From positions 310,001 through 374,000 of the forward strand of contig CASBPS010000042.1 of the NCBI GenBank assembly GCA_949126835.1: a stretch of 64,000 nucleotides of DNA, written 5' to 3'. The position numbers and the translations under genes were made by a program. Shown here one piece after another: positions 10,914-21,949 of this stretch (its first letter is position 1; each line of letters begins with the position of its first letter). The stretch comes from Anisus vortex (taxonomy: Eukaryota > Mollusca > Gastropoda > Planorbidae). Under the pieces are notes generated by a model. That model had not been told where the DNA came from. It was given only the letters and a program-made list of their open reading frames with translations, and did no database searches.

Positions 10914-12960
10914 GTTACTAATTTCCCTGGTTTGTCCAGATAACCCATTACATGCCAGGTGCCAATCCGGAAGAAAGAGTACTGATATGCTTTTTTTTTC
11001 TGCCATATTTGATACGAATGTGTTATTATAGTTATGTTAATCTGAGTATTGTAATATATTGTTGTTATGTAGCATGTGGAAATGAAATAAAATGTATTTC
11101 CTTTTATAAAATGTACATCTTTTCTTACTCCCCTAACAACCTGTAACGCATTACACATACATGGTTTGAACTGATAGGACCGGAAATGTTGGTACACTAT
11201 CAATTTTTAGGTTTACAATGAATCTTGAGATTCGTCAATAAAACGAACACACGGCTATGTGCGGACATTTCAGACAGGAATATCTTTCCTATAGACACAG
11301 CATTATTTTTACCATAATTAACGCCCACATAATGAGGCTGTTAAAAAATTGAAGAAAATAAAATAAGAAAAAAGATACATTGAAATGAAGTAAATGCGTA
11401 CCAATGAAAACATCCTAGTAATCGAAAAAGTGTTTCAAAAATTTCATTAAGAATGAAAAAAAAAAAAATATTTATTTGATTTTCGTATGGATTTTTTTTC
11501 TAAATTTGAATATTGATATAATTGTATACATTTTTGTATTATTTTTGAATTCAAAATGAGTAGTAAAAAAATCATTACCAATTAATATAACCCTACGTCA
11601 TATAAAAGGCATATTACCTCCCTTGATTATAGTTTTAGGTGACTCCAGATGTCTAAATTTAGATTTAAAGTCATCTTCAAAAGGAATTATGGCTTTTTTG
11701 TGTAACAAACTATTATATATATATGCGTTTAACTAAGTCTATCAATTCATTTTTTTAACCATATTTATACAATTCAGTATGTTTGAAATAACTCTAAATC
11801 CCCATAAGAATTTTTTTTACTTTTTTAAAAAAGTTGGTTTGCTAAGCATGTATAATAGCTTAAAGCATTTCCATAGCAATACTGTACACATTTAAGCTTG
11901 TTAAAACATTATTTTACTTGATGCTAGAATATACTAATCAAATGTTTTTAAGATGCAAAGTTCTTACTGTACTTCAGTTTGAAGTTTTACTATCATTCTA
12001 ATTTCTTCCTCTATTTACACCCAGAACATTTTTAGGATCGTCTCTAACGCCCTTCCCCAATCTATGTTTAAAAAAAAGAAATGTTCAACCAAAGCCAGTA
12101 GGCATGTATTTAATTATTTATCTGGTTTGCTTATTGTGATTTTGTTTAAAGAAATTATATGGAAAATGATACTATGAATCAAGAAATAAGAACCATCAGA
12201 AACAATTAGTTTCGAATCATTTATTCTAAATGTTACAGTTATTATCTTAGTAATTATCAAAAATAAAATTAATGATCGGAATAATATTTTTTAGTGATAC
12301 TTTGTTATACTTCCATGTATAAGCGTTCTTGGTAATAAATGTAATAAATTATTTATAAAGATTACGCTATAAGTCGCTATGTATGTTAACTTACGAAAGT
12401 TGAGGAAATTCGGTTCAGATTTCTAATAAGAATCCAATATTTTGGAACCAACACTAAAAAAATATTTTTTAAACGTTTTTACTGTAAGTGAAATACGGTT
12501 AAAGCTGCATACAGTCTCCAAGCCTAATCACCACGAGGCATCTTTGTTATAAGAAAAAAAAAAGATATTTCATTCGGTCAAAACAATTTTTTGTTCATTA
12601 TAAAAAAATTTCTTTACCATAAAGTAATTAACCGACGCCAATTATTAATTAAAAGAATGAAGAATACAACCTTGGGCGACCTATATCTTCTACATCATTA
12701 GCTACATCGGAATACTTCCTGTTAAAAAAAAAAAAAACTTTATTTGCTCCTCTTGTTAGATGCTACAAATTGTTCAAGATTCTAAGTTTGAAATACGACT
12801 CCCGTTATTTAAACTTTAAACATATTTTAGTAAACATTAAACCAGGTTTAAGCAAAATAGAGAAAAACAGAGAAACTGAAAAAAAAGAAACAAACCAGAA
12901 TTTTAGATTCTGAACATTTATTTGTCGAGTAGTCTCCATCCAAACTAGAATATACATTTT
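10593..12960 (+). repeat. Repeat family X copy 1, right part
   Basis: Continues copy 1 after the LINE. Shared landmarks with 15600-17730 are TGTTAGAC.TATCTATT, GATGATTGCGTCCTCCC, GGACCGGAAATGTTGGTACA, AAGCATGTATAATA, GATGCAAAGTTCTTACTG, TCACTTTTTAG-like blocks and CACGAGGCATCTTTGT. The terminal 300 bp also match 5020-5460. There is no long ORF. Confidence 0.7.
10835..10914 (+). mobile_element. LINE 3' tail fragment
   Basis: ACGCGCCCTGAGCTTACATT, a GGCAGCGCTATACAAATA block and (TTA)n together match the hairpin-plus-ATT tail type of L2/CR1-like LINEs. There is no coding part. Confidence 0.5.
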
Positions 12961-13097
12961 ATGTATGACTAATAAACGAAAGCTAAAAAATTGAACACAT
13001 TTATTTTAGAAAAGAGGTGCCATGTCCATTACAAGTAAATATTCACAACTAGAAATAGTAACACTAATAGTTAAATCACTAAAATAGAAACGCTAGA

Positions 13098-13272
13098 GCA
13101 GGGATCGGGAATCTTTTGATCATTATGTGTTGAAGTTAGATTTCTAATTCAGTTAGCATGCCAACAGCCTAATGATCAGCCCTCTCTTTAATTGGAGATC
13201 ATACTTGCATTGTCGTATTAGTTGTCTTTCCGAGTGCCACTGGAAATCGTGCCGTAGGTTGCCAGCCCTTGC
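13098..13272. mobile_element. hAT-type MITE remnant
   Basis: The left end GCAGGGATCGGGAATC and the right end (reverse complement GCAAGGGCTGGCAACC) are imperfect inverted repeats. They match the 'CAGGGGTCGGCAA' style ends common in hAT non-autonomous elements. The length is about 175 bp, with no ORF and no clear 8 bp duplication left. Confidence 0.5.
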
Positions 13273-13424
13273 GGTTGAAGACAGAAAAACAAAAGTGTAA
13301 AGTAGTAAGAATACGAAAGACATAAAATTATCTGCTAACTTTGAAATAAAACACAATAACCGTCTATTACAATGTTTAGATAACAATAAGGACGTACACA
13401 TTTTCTTTTCCCATATGTGTAATA

Positions 13425-13632
13425 ATAAATGCATATAAGTATATTTTCTTCCCGAGTAACATCCGGGCATGGAATGGGTTGCCTAAACAAATTATAAAAT
13501 CCATCAACACTAATCAATATTCAAGGCTAGATACAAAGAAACAAATAAGCGTAGTTCATAATAATCTTCACTATAGAAGGAGCGACTGTAAAAAAAATAT
13601 ATCTTTTTCCCCTCTCTTATCAGCACTATTCA
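13425..13632 (+). pseudogene. LINE C-terminal fragment with WNGLP motif
   Basis: An open frame reads FFPSNIRAWNGLPKQIIK and then a Lys/Arg-rich end up to a TGA near 13645. The 'FFPR..R.WN.LP..I' pattern is the usual C-terminus of CR1/jockey-type LINE proteins. Only about 60 residues remain. The same motif, reversed and frameshifted, is buried in family X (for example 10920-10990). Confidence 0.6.
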
Positions 13633-13789
13633 ATGAAGAAAAGTGACGTTACACCCATTTGTTTATTTCATAACATTTACTTTGTGTTTATGCAGGTATA
13701 TAAAGATTAACCCTTCCCGTACAGACCTACTTCTATCTATGCTGCCTTCAGTTCCGCTATATACGCGCCCGGGACTGTAAGGGTTAAAC

Positions 13790-14205
13790 AGCTTCTGGGC
13801 AGCCTTTTTTTTTTATTTCACCCCATGACAGATTGCAGCTTGCCATTTCCTCCTCGCAGGAGCGTCTCCAGGTTATCATCGGGCGATCAACCCGTCTTTT
13901 CCACTGTGGGTACCACTGCAGAGCCTGTTGCGCGATGCCCTGTGCGGGCTTCCGTAGGGTGTGCCCAATCCACCGCCGCTTTCTCCTGGCGATTGCTGTT
14001 CGAGGGGATCCTGATTTGTTCGTCGCCACAAGTCGGTGTTCTTTACTTTTTCTGTCCACCGAATCTTTAATATGTTGCGGAGGCAGCCATTAACAAAGGT
14101 TTGAAACTTATTGCTCAGAGTGTTGGTGACTATCCAGGTCTCTTAGCCTTAGAGAAGCACTGCTTTTACGTTAGTGTTGAAGATTCGATCTCAGCTAAGT
14201 GCTAT
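13790..14205 (-). pseudogene. LINE RT C-terminal fragment (minus)
   Basis: Minus-strand frames contain RRWIGHTLRKP, QQALQWYPQWKR and ITWRRSCEEEM, the standard tail of invertebrate LINE proteins. An ETW-like block further upstream (to about 14200) is in another frame. Frame changes and stops show it is dead. It belongs to the same broad type as the fragment at 1-305. Confidence 0.75.
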
Positions 14206-14535
14206 TACTCAAATTAATATATTTCTACTTATACATAAGCTCCGGTGTTAAATGACATCTAAAAAAAATGTCTTGTTTTCTTAGAAGTGCATGTAAAAAT
14301 TAAAGCTTGTTTTAATAAATATTTTTTTAACATAAAAATAAAATCAAACCATTCTGAAATGGTGATAACTAACGATCGCATCAAACTTCGGAAAATTAAA
14401 TTAAATAAATTAAACTATTTAATTTATACTGACTCCAGCCTCAACTTCTTCAAGTTAGTACGATTCATGTTTCTTGTTAGTATGTTATGCACTCTGGTTT
14501 GATATAATAATCACTTGTGTACTACGTCACATTTC

Positions 14536-14840
14536 ATCCATAATCTTATCACCCACACTATAGCCTTTCTTGGAAACAATTTAAATATTGAAATAGTTTA
14601 TAGTAATGATCTTATCACCCACATTTTAGCCTTTCTTGGAAACAGTTTAAATATTAAAATAGTTTATAGTAATGATCTTATCACCCACATTATAGCCTTT
14701 CTTGGAAACAGTTTAAATATTGCCATAGTTTATAGTAATGAACTTATCACCCAAATTATAGCCTTTGTTGGAAACAGTTTAAATATAGAAATAGTTTATA
14801 GTAATGAACTTATCACCCACATTATAGCCTCCCTCAGGGA
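14536..14840 (+). repeat. 66 bp tandem repeat (about 4.6 units)
   Basis: Units begin with ATCTTATCACCCAC at 14543, 14609 and 14675, then as AACTTATCACCC variants near 14741 and 14807, a constant 66 bp period. Because 66 is divisible by three, the frame 14515-14871 stays open as a 22-residue hydrophobic repeat (core IIAFLGNSLNIEIVY). A single diverged unit occurs at 44265-44330. I regard it as a minisatellite and not a gene. Confidence 0.8.
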
Positions 14841-17747
14841 GAAAATGTTCCGTTGCGAACCTTTGATTTAAGTAGAATGAATTGAAGACTCGTGTAGAAG
14901 ACTCTTAGAAAATAGATTCTCAACGAGGGCAGTAAGGAGGTATGGGAAGAGTGAAGGGGGTGGGGTTTGCTAAGGTTTTCGAGGGTCTGCAAAGGGGAGG
15001 GAGGCATTGAAGCGAAATAGGGCGGTTAGAACGTACTTGAATTAATTAGTTCCCATTTAATAATTAATAATTACCATTTAGTTTATGCTTTAAATTCATT
15101 TAACAGTAATATTTAACTACAAAAGTCGACAAAAAATAGAAATCGACTGTTCCACTTTTGACCAACATGTCTAGTGAGTTATTGTGATGAGAGAAAAACA
15201 TACCAACTAGAAATGTTACTATATTTAGACTTATATCACAGAAAAAGAAATTGTGAGAGGGCGCCATTTATTACCGATAAAATGGGGCGTTCTGCTAAAT
15301 ATCTGATATCATTCAACAAAACACATAATACTGTAAAAGATTGTATGTAAATGAACTGTGTAGTTTCAGTTTTTTTCTATCTTGAAAAAGTTTTCATTTT
15401 TTAATGTCTTTGTGAAAATGCATTTTTCAAATTATTAACAAACATAATCAGGACTACGAAGGGTAACGGCATTTAAGGCGACTGAGAAACGATGGCTTCA
15501 AGGATTAATGCAAAAAAAATTTTTTTATTTTCTGTTTGTTCATTTTGCCTTTTGAGTACGAAGCCAAACATATTCCTAAGCAGATTTAGGGTTAAACTTA
15601 ACATAAAAATAAGTTGAATGTCATTATTGCTTCCACGGCTAATGTTAGACTGATCTATTTTTTGTGTGTCTATGTTCGCTTACAAGAGATAGTTATAAGT
15701 TACATACGCTTTTTGTTTACCGAAGATGATTGCGTCCTCCCCTTTCCTGGGTTTGAGTCTAGTCTTCCAATTCTATTGACATAGTACCTTCCTGATTTGT
15801 TCCGATAACCCATTACATTTTCGGTGCCAATCGGGAAGAAAGAGTACTAATATACTTTTTTTTTCTGCCATATTGGATTCGAAAATGGTATTATAGTTAT
15901 GTTTATCTGAGCATTGTAATATATTGTTGTTATGTAGCAAATGGAAATGAAAATAAAATGTATTTCCTTATATCTTTTCTTACTCACCGAACAACCAGTA
16001 ACGAAGTACACATACATGGTTTGTCAGTAAATGAACGAATAGGACCGGAAATGTTGGTACACTATCATCTGTATATGTTCACAACGCATCTTGAGATTTG
16101 TCAATAAAAACGTACACACAGCTATGTGTTGAAATTTCATCCTACATTTAATCTGACTCTTAACGGCGTTATTCTTGCAGCGGGTGGGGGAAGGGAGGCG
16201 GTGAGCATACTTGCGTTAATTGAGGGCAGTTAGTGTGTAGTGGATTTGGCGGGTGGGGGGGTAGGAACATATTTCCTCTAGTTAAAGCCTCAATAACGAG
16301 GCTGTTCAAAAAATGTGTTAAGTCATGCTAATATACATTCAAATTACGTTAATGCGTACTAATTAAAACATCATAGTAGCTAATAAGGTGTTTCGAAAAT
16401 TTCATCAAAAATGTAAAAGTCTTAATTATTTCTTTGCATGTATTATGTATTTTCTTTGTAAATTTGAGAAGTGCTTTAAGATTTTACATTTTTGTATTAA
16501 ATTGAATGCAAATGGTGTAACAAAAAGAATCATTAACAATTAATTAAACCCTGCGACATAAAAAAAGTCGTATTACCTCCCTTGGTTTTATTTTGAATTA
16601 ACTTTAGATGTCTTATTTATATTTAAGTAGCTTGAAATGTATTATGGCTTATTTTGTGTGTAACAAGCTATTATATATTTCTTTAAAAATGTCTGTGTTT
16701 TTATTTTTATTTAACGTATGCAATTCAGTACGTTTGTTGAATAGACTCTAATTCCAAAGAGGAAACAATTTAAATTTGTACAAATAAAGTTTATTTGTTC
16801 CAACTTGGTTGACTAAGCATGTATAATATCTTAAAGCATTTCCATAGCAATACTGTACACATTTAAGCATGTTAAAATAGTATTTTACTTAATAATAATA
16901 ATTCTAATAATAATAATATTTCTTGAACAGCGCATATCCAGTTGAGGACAGTTCTATGCGCTGACAATAGTTACATACTGTGTACAGACAATGAAGAACA
17001 GACGAAACAGACGAAACAGACTTGAATATAGCTAGAATATGCTAGAATATACTAATCTTATGTTTTTAAGATGCAAAGTTCTTACTGTACTTCAGTTTGA
17101 AGTTTTACTATCATTATAATTTCTACCTCCATTTACACCCCGAACATTGTTAGGAGTTTCTATATCGACCCTCCTCAATCTATGCCATTAGGCACGTGTT
17201 TAATTATTTATATATATTTTTTTTTTACTTTAAGGAAATTATATGGAAAATAATTCTATGAATCAATAGATAAGAACGATCAGAAACAATTATTTTCGAA
17301 TTATTTATTATAAATTTTACAATTATTATCTTAGTAATTCTCAAAAATAAAATTAATGATCGGAATGTTACTTTTTAGTGAGAATATGTTGTACTTCCCT
17401 GTATTTTTTAATACATGAAATAAATTATTCATAAAGATCAAACTTTTAGTCGCTATCTTTGTTTAGTTTTGGAAATTCGGTTCAGATTTTCAATAAGTAT
17501 CCAATATTTCGGATTAAACACTAAAAAAAATTTTTACGGTTAAAGCTGCATAAAGTCTCCAAGCATAAATCCACGAGGCATCTTTGTCATGAAAAAAATA
17601 TATTTCATTCGGTCAAAACAATTTTTTGTTCATTATAAAAATAATTCTTTACCATAAAGTAATTAACCAACGCCATTTATTAATTTAAAAAAAAATTAAG
17701 TACATAACCTTGTTCGATCTATAAAACGGAACTTTGCTATGGTTAAA
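14841..17747 (+). repeat. Repeat family X copy 2
   Basis: The copy starts in the GAGAAAATGTTCCGTTGCG block shared with 44815 (+), 33400 (+) and 31890 (-). It continues through all landmarks of copy 1 without the L2-like LINE, and so serves as the empty site for it. It carries an extra LINE tail insertion (16892-17030) and is cut at the right by a MITE piece. No coding capacity. Confidence 0.75.
16892..17030 (-). mobile_element. LINE 3' tail inserted in family X copy 2
   Basis: On the minus strand the order is CGCATAGAACTGTCC, GGATATGCGCTG and (ATT)n, the same 3' end type as the LINE at 8350-10592. The interruption falls between TTTTACTT and GATGCTAGAATATAC of the host repeat. Family X at 42296-42420 has the same insertion at the same site. 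Confidence 0.7.
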
Positions 17748-17748
17748 T

Positions 17749-17925
17749 CATAGACTATAATACACATGGACCGCTTGCTTTAGTATTTCTACTACCAGAT
17801 GCCTCGAAAGACTGCTTTTCGGAATTCTCAATTCGTATAATACTTTGCACTTCCGTTTTATTTAATCGCTTTGATTTTCTTAATGAAAAATTACAATTAA
17901 AATCGAAATGTCTATGCAGCGGAAA
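17749..17925 (-). mobile_element. Partial MITE (same family as 45446-45742)
   Basis: CATAGACTATAATACACATG and the following GGACCGCTTGCTTTAGTATT are the inverse of the right end of the MITE at 45446-45742. Similarity continues to the AAAATCGAAA block near 17910 and is then lost. Confidence 0.65.
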
Positions 17926-18626
17926 CTGTAACGATGTTACAAGCCCAAACTAAACTTGTTTAAGAAGAATATTGTAGCAACAATTAACCTCATTTTAATG
18001 ATAAGATGTTGGTGTATCCATCTTGCTATCATTTGTTGTAACGTGCGGAATTTATTTTAATCAGGTAAAGTTTCCTGTAATGACACCTAGCCAGCCAGCC
18101 TCTTCGCCCCTCCCCATGTCTACCCCTCCCTTGTCATGTTGCATTAAGACAAGACTTCCCCAACTAGAGTTGTGCCCCGTGCTACTTGAATTGTTATTTA
18201 GGGCACACCTGAAAAAGCTTATGTCCCCTTCCCCCTCCAAATATCACGCACGCATGAAACTCACATTCTCGTCTATCTATGTTTATAGTAGAACATTTTT
18301 AATTGCATCCGGCCTTTAAGATGCTTATTTAATTTTGTCTTTAAAACAAAATTGCAAAGATAATGTGGCCTGTTGTTCGTCAGTGGCACCAGTAACCTAC
18401 ATTTTCTGTGTAAGATCATTTTCCCCAAATTTCATTTATCGCCATGATGATTAAACCACCCCCACCCTCAACCTGGTCGCGGGATGTTAGGACAACCAAC
18501 CAGAATCGACTTGGGTCGGGGAACGCCAGAGATGAATTTGAATACTTCAGTGCGATCCTGAAACTTATAGCAGATAGCCGCTTTTGTATATAGCGGTCTG
18601 ATAGGGCAATGGGCGATGCGGAGATA
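17926..18626. other. No gene identified
   Basis: Mixed composition with C-rich patches at 18080-18240 and 18455-18530. The open frame at 18023-18319 has no recognisable motif, and no splice-supported gene could be built. Confidence 0.4.
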
Positions 18627-19775
18627 GAACTTCTGTGGGGATAGAACTGCTGTGAACATAGAACTGCTGTGAACATAGAACTGCTGTGAACATAGAACTG
18701 CTGTGAACATAGAACTGCTGTGAACATAGAACTGCTGTGAACATAGAACTGCTGTGAACATAGAACTGCTGTGAACATAGAACTGCTGTGAACATAGAAC
18801 TGCTGTGACAATAGAACATAGAGTAGAACATAAGATAGAACTGATAGAAACATAGAACATACAATAGAATATAAGATAGAACTGATAGAAACATAGAACA
18901 TAGAATAGAACATAAGATAGAACTGCTGTGAACATAGAACTGCTGTGAACATAGAACTGCTGTGAACATAGAACTGCTGTGAACATAGAACTGCTGTGAA
19001 CATAGAACTGCTGTGAACATAGAACTGCTGTGAACATAGAACTGCTGTGAACATAGAACTGCTGTGAACATAGAACTGCTGTGAACATAGAACTGCTGTG
19101 AACATAGAACTGCTGTGAACATAGAACTGCTGTGAAAATAGAACTGCTGTGAACATAGAACATAGAATAGAACATAAGATAGAACTGATAGAAACATAGA
19201 ACATACAATAGAATATAAGATAGAACTGATAGAAACATAGAACATAGAATAGAACATAAGATAGAACTGATAAAAAACATAGAACATAGAATAGAACATA
19301 AGATAGAACTGATAGAAACATAGAACTTAGAATAGAACATAAGATAGAACTGATAGAAACATAGAACATAGAATAGAACATAAGAGAGAACTGATAGAAA
19401 CATAGAACATAGAATAGAACATAAGATAGAACTGATAGAAACATAGAACATACAATAGAACATAAGATAGAACTGATAGAAACATAGAACATAGAATAGA
19501 ACATAAGATAGAACTGATAGAAACATAGAACATAGAATAGAACATAAGATAGAACTGATAGAAACATATAACATAGAATAGAACATAAGATAGAACTGAT
19601 AGAAACATAGAACATACAATAGAACATAAGATAGAACTGATAGAAACATAGAACATAGAATAGAACATAAGATAGAACTGATAGAAACATAGAACATAGA
19701 ATAGAACATAAGATAGAACTGATAGAAACATAGAACATAGAATAGAACATAAGATAGAACTGATAGAAACATAGC
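18627..19775. repeat. Compound minisatellite: 17 bp and 41 bp units
   Basis: Two arrays of a 17-mer, GAACTGCTGTGAACATA (about 18636-18809 and 18919-19155), alternate with two arrays of a 41-mer beginning GATAGAACTGATAGAAACAT (about 18809-18919, three units; 19155-19771, about fifteen units). Both unit types share an ATAGAAC core, so one probably derived from the other. The 41 bp unit has no stop in any minus-strand frame, so all three minus frames stay open for hundreds of codons (for example 18416-19777). These apparent proteins are artefacts of the repeat. Confidence 0.93.
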
Positions 19776-19879
19776 ATATACCGCCAATGAACATTGCTTT
19801 TATTTTTATATCAAACTGAATTTTCGCTGTGAATCTTCAGACTATAATATTTATTCACATTATTCGTGTACCAAAAGGA

Positions 19880-20345
19880 TTTCAAGTGTTCGTCATTGTT
19901 CAGTTTTTTCATACACTTTCGCTATATTCGCCATTGTCGGCCTTGCCAAAACTTTGCCATTGTACGCCATTTGCCTAAACTTTCGCTTTATTTGCCATTG
20001 TGTATGTGAATTGTACTTACGCTATACTTGGATTTTATTATTATTATTCCACTTGTCAAGTAAGAACTATATATACGATTAAACTCATCGTTATATATTC
20101 ATAAAACCAACACTGAATCGTTGATTGATTTGCTTTAAGTTTTTTATGTTGTACGTCTGTCAACTTAGCAATGTATACGTCGGTGAACCAAATAGAAATT
20201 TGTAAGATGTAGAGGAACCTAACCAAAGTAATCCTACCGCTAGACAAGAAGCCACGGGTGGACTTCAATATCCATCCTTTGTGTGACAGCGAGTGCAAAC
20301 TACATGCACCTCATCACATATTTTGGAGAGCTTTTCCGGGATATG
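19880..20345 (-). repeat. 0.5 kb interspersed repeat, copy a
   Basis: Reverse-oriented and colinear with 58880-59395. The shared blocks are a tandem GCGAAAGTTTAGGCAA / TACAATGGCAAA motif, GATGAGTTTAATC, TAGCGGTA.GATTACTTTGG and CACTCGCTGTCACAC. One block encodes the short peptide HPLCDSECKL in both copies (antisense here to the repeat's orientation). The element type is unknown. Confidence 0.6.
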
Positions 20346-21690
20346 AACTTAGCACCTACTGCATGGTTGCCCTTTACTTCTTGCTGGAGGCTCGTACTGT
20401 CACCGCTAACAAAGTATACCACGCTGACAACATAAGTCGCAGATCAGCCAGTCAAACAGTCGACGACCCATACCTTGTGCCATTCCTGTACACGGGGAGC
20501 ATCACTCTCAACATAGCCTACACGTGCACACTGCAGATAACATCTGCTAACCACACCTGTCGCTGTAGCTGACATATGCCTGTACCAGACATCGTAGACG
20601 TCACCCGTCTTACCAGACATCGTAGACGTCACCCGCCTTACCAGGCACCGTAGACAACACCTGGCTGCCTATACATAGCTGCCTAAAACTGGCTGCCTAT
20701 ACCTGGCTGTCTACACCTAGCTGCCTACGCCTGACTGCCACACCTGCATGTGTACTGCCTATTTCTTGGACATTTGTATAGTACCTTGGCTCCACTAGAA
20801 TCAACGCAAAACGTCCAGTCTCCACTGAAGTCCACAAGTACACAAATTAACAATTAACATTGTAGTATATCAGTATGCGTGTAAAATAGTGATTTTCTTA
20901 TTTCAATAAAACGCAAGGTGAGTGGCACTTTTATATCTTGATGAGTGAGTGTCCAACATCTGGTGATCAGTCATTCAGCTAGCTATTATTGTGAATAAAA
21001 ATATTAGTGATGCAATAAAAGATAAAGCTGTTATTTATTGTCAGCAATTTATTAATGAACCTTTAACATAAAGGTAGAACATATTGGTCCTAAAAATATT
21101 ATGACATGAGCCGCAGTGTTTGCAAAATGTAAACTGATTTTAGTAAAAAATTATTACCGCACCGCAAAAATATTTAAATGCATATTAAGATAAAATACAG
21201 CTCAAGTATAATATTGCGAAAGATATTAAAATATTATCTTCCTAAATTACGGCATCGATAAAAGAGCCTGCAAACCAAGAGCCCACATGTCGCTCTAACA
21301 ATAAAAAGGCCCCAACAGGGCAATCCTATTTAATCAGAAATCATGTAAATTAGCATTTACACTCCGTGGAAAAGAGTTAATGTTTGATATGGTTTGTATC
21401 GCAAATATTTACGCCCAAGAATCGTAAAGAATTGCTATTATCGTTTACCTCGCAACTAATCGGGCAGGTTCATAGGTGGATGACAAAGGTCACAGTTCTC
21501 CGCTCCGGATAAAAATGAATTAACGTCCAGATGGACTATGCTTTATGGCACCGCAATTTAGCCAACGTAAGTCTTATGTTTTCAAAATTGGGAAGAAAAA
21601 GAGAGTGCATCCGAAGGTGGCATATATAATTCTTTTATTAATAATGGGAGTCGGGGTGGGGGGGGGGGGCGAATGGACACCTCAGCAATC
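20346..21690. other. No gene identified; short degenerate repeats at 20580-20760
   Basis: At 20586-20655 a unit containing CCAGACATCGTAGACGTCAC is repeated two to three times, followed to 20760 by CTGCCTA-CACCTGG style repeats. The end near 20900-20960 (AATAAAACGCAAGG) resembles an LTR tail but no partner LTR is seen. The open frames at 20258-20572 and 21545-21838 have no family signature. Confidence 0.4.
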
Positions 21691-21915
21691 ATCTTTCTCC
21701 ATTTTTGCCTATCTTGAGCGGCTGTCAATAGTTTTGTCATTTGCAGCCCTTTGCACACTTTTATGTTGTCGAACCATCACTTCCGCTGTCAGTCTCTCCG
21801 ACGTCCACCTTCTACAGTGCATTGGTGGATGTTTTTGAAAGGTTCTTATGCCGCAACTAATGACCCAACCATTTCAGCTTACGCCGCTTTATTGTTGCCA
21901 TAATTGATTTTGACG
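21690..21915 (-). pseudogene. LINE 3'-terminal coding fragment (minus)
   Basis: On the minus strand, fragments of a KRRKLKWLGH..RHKNL block and a 'DRQKWRKMIAEVSI' tail appear in different frames. They end at the GGGCGAATGGACACC junction next to poly-G. The same family occurs at 48390-48625 (+) and 58060-58131 (-). Several frameshifts; a relic. Confidence 0.6.
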
Positions 21916-21949
21916 TTACACAATTGAAGATATGCCGTCATAGACATAG

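Noticed and set aside
14536..14840. CRISPR-like array of regular repeats
   Set aside because: The units are contiguous with no unique spacers, and the genome is eukaryotic.
18416..19794. Several long minus-strand ORFs (up to 453 codons)
   Set aside because: They are translations of 17 bp and 41 bp tandem repeats in all three frames, with no non-repeat domain.
20100..20960. Possible solo LTR (AATAAA near the end, LTR-like tail)
   Set aside because: No matching terminus, target duplication or second copy could be found.
21545..21838. 97-codon ORF
   Set aside because: Runs through a poly-G tract and antisense to a LINE fragment; no motif.
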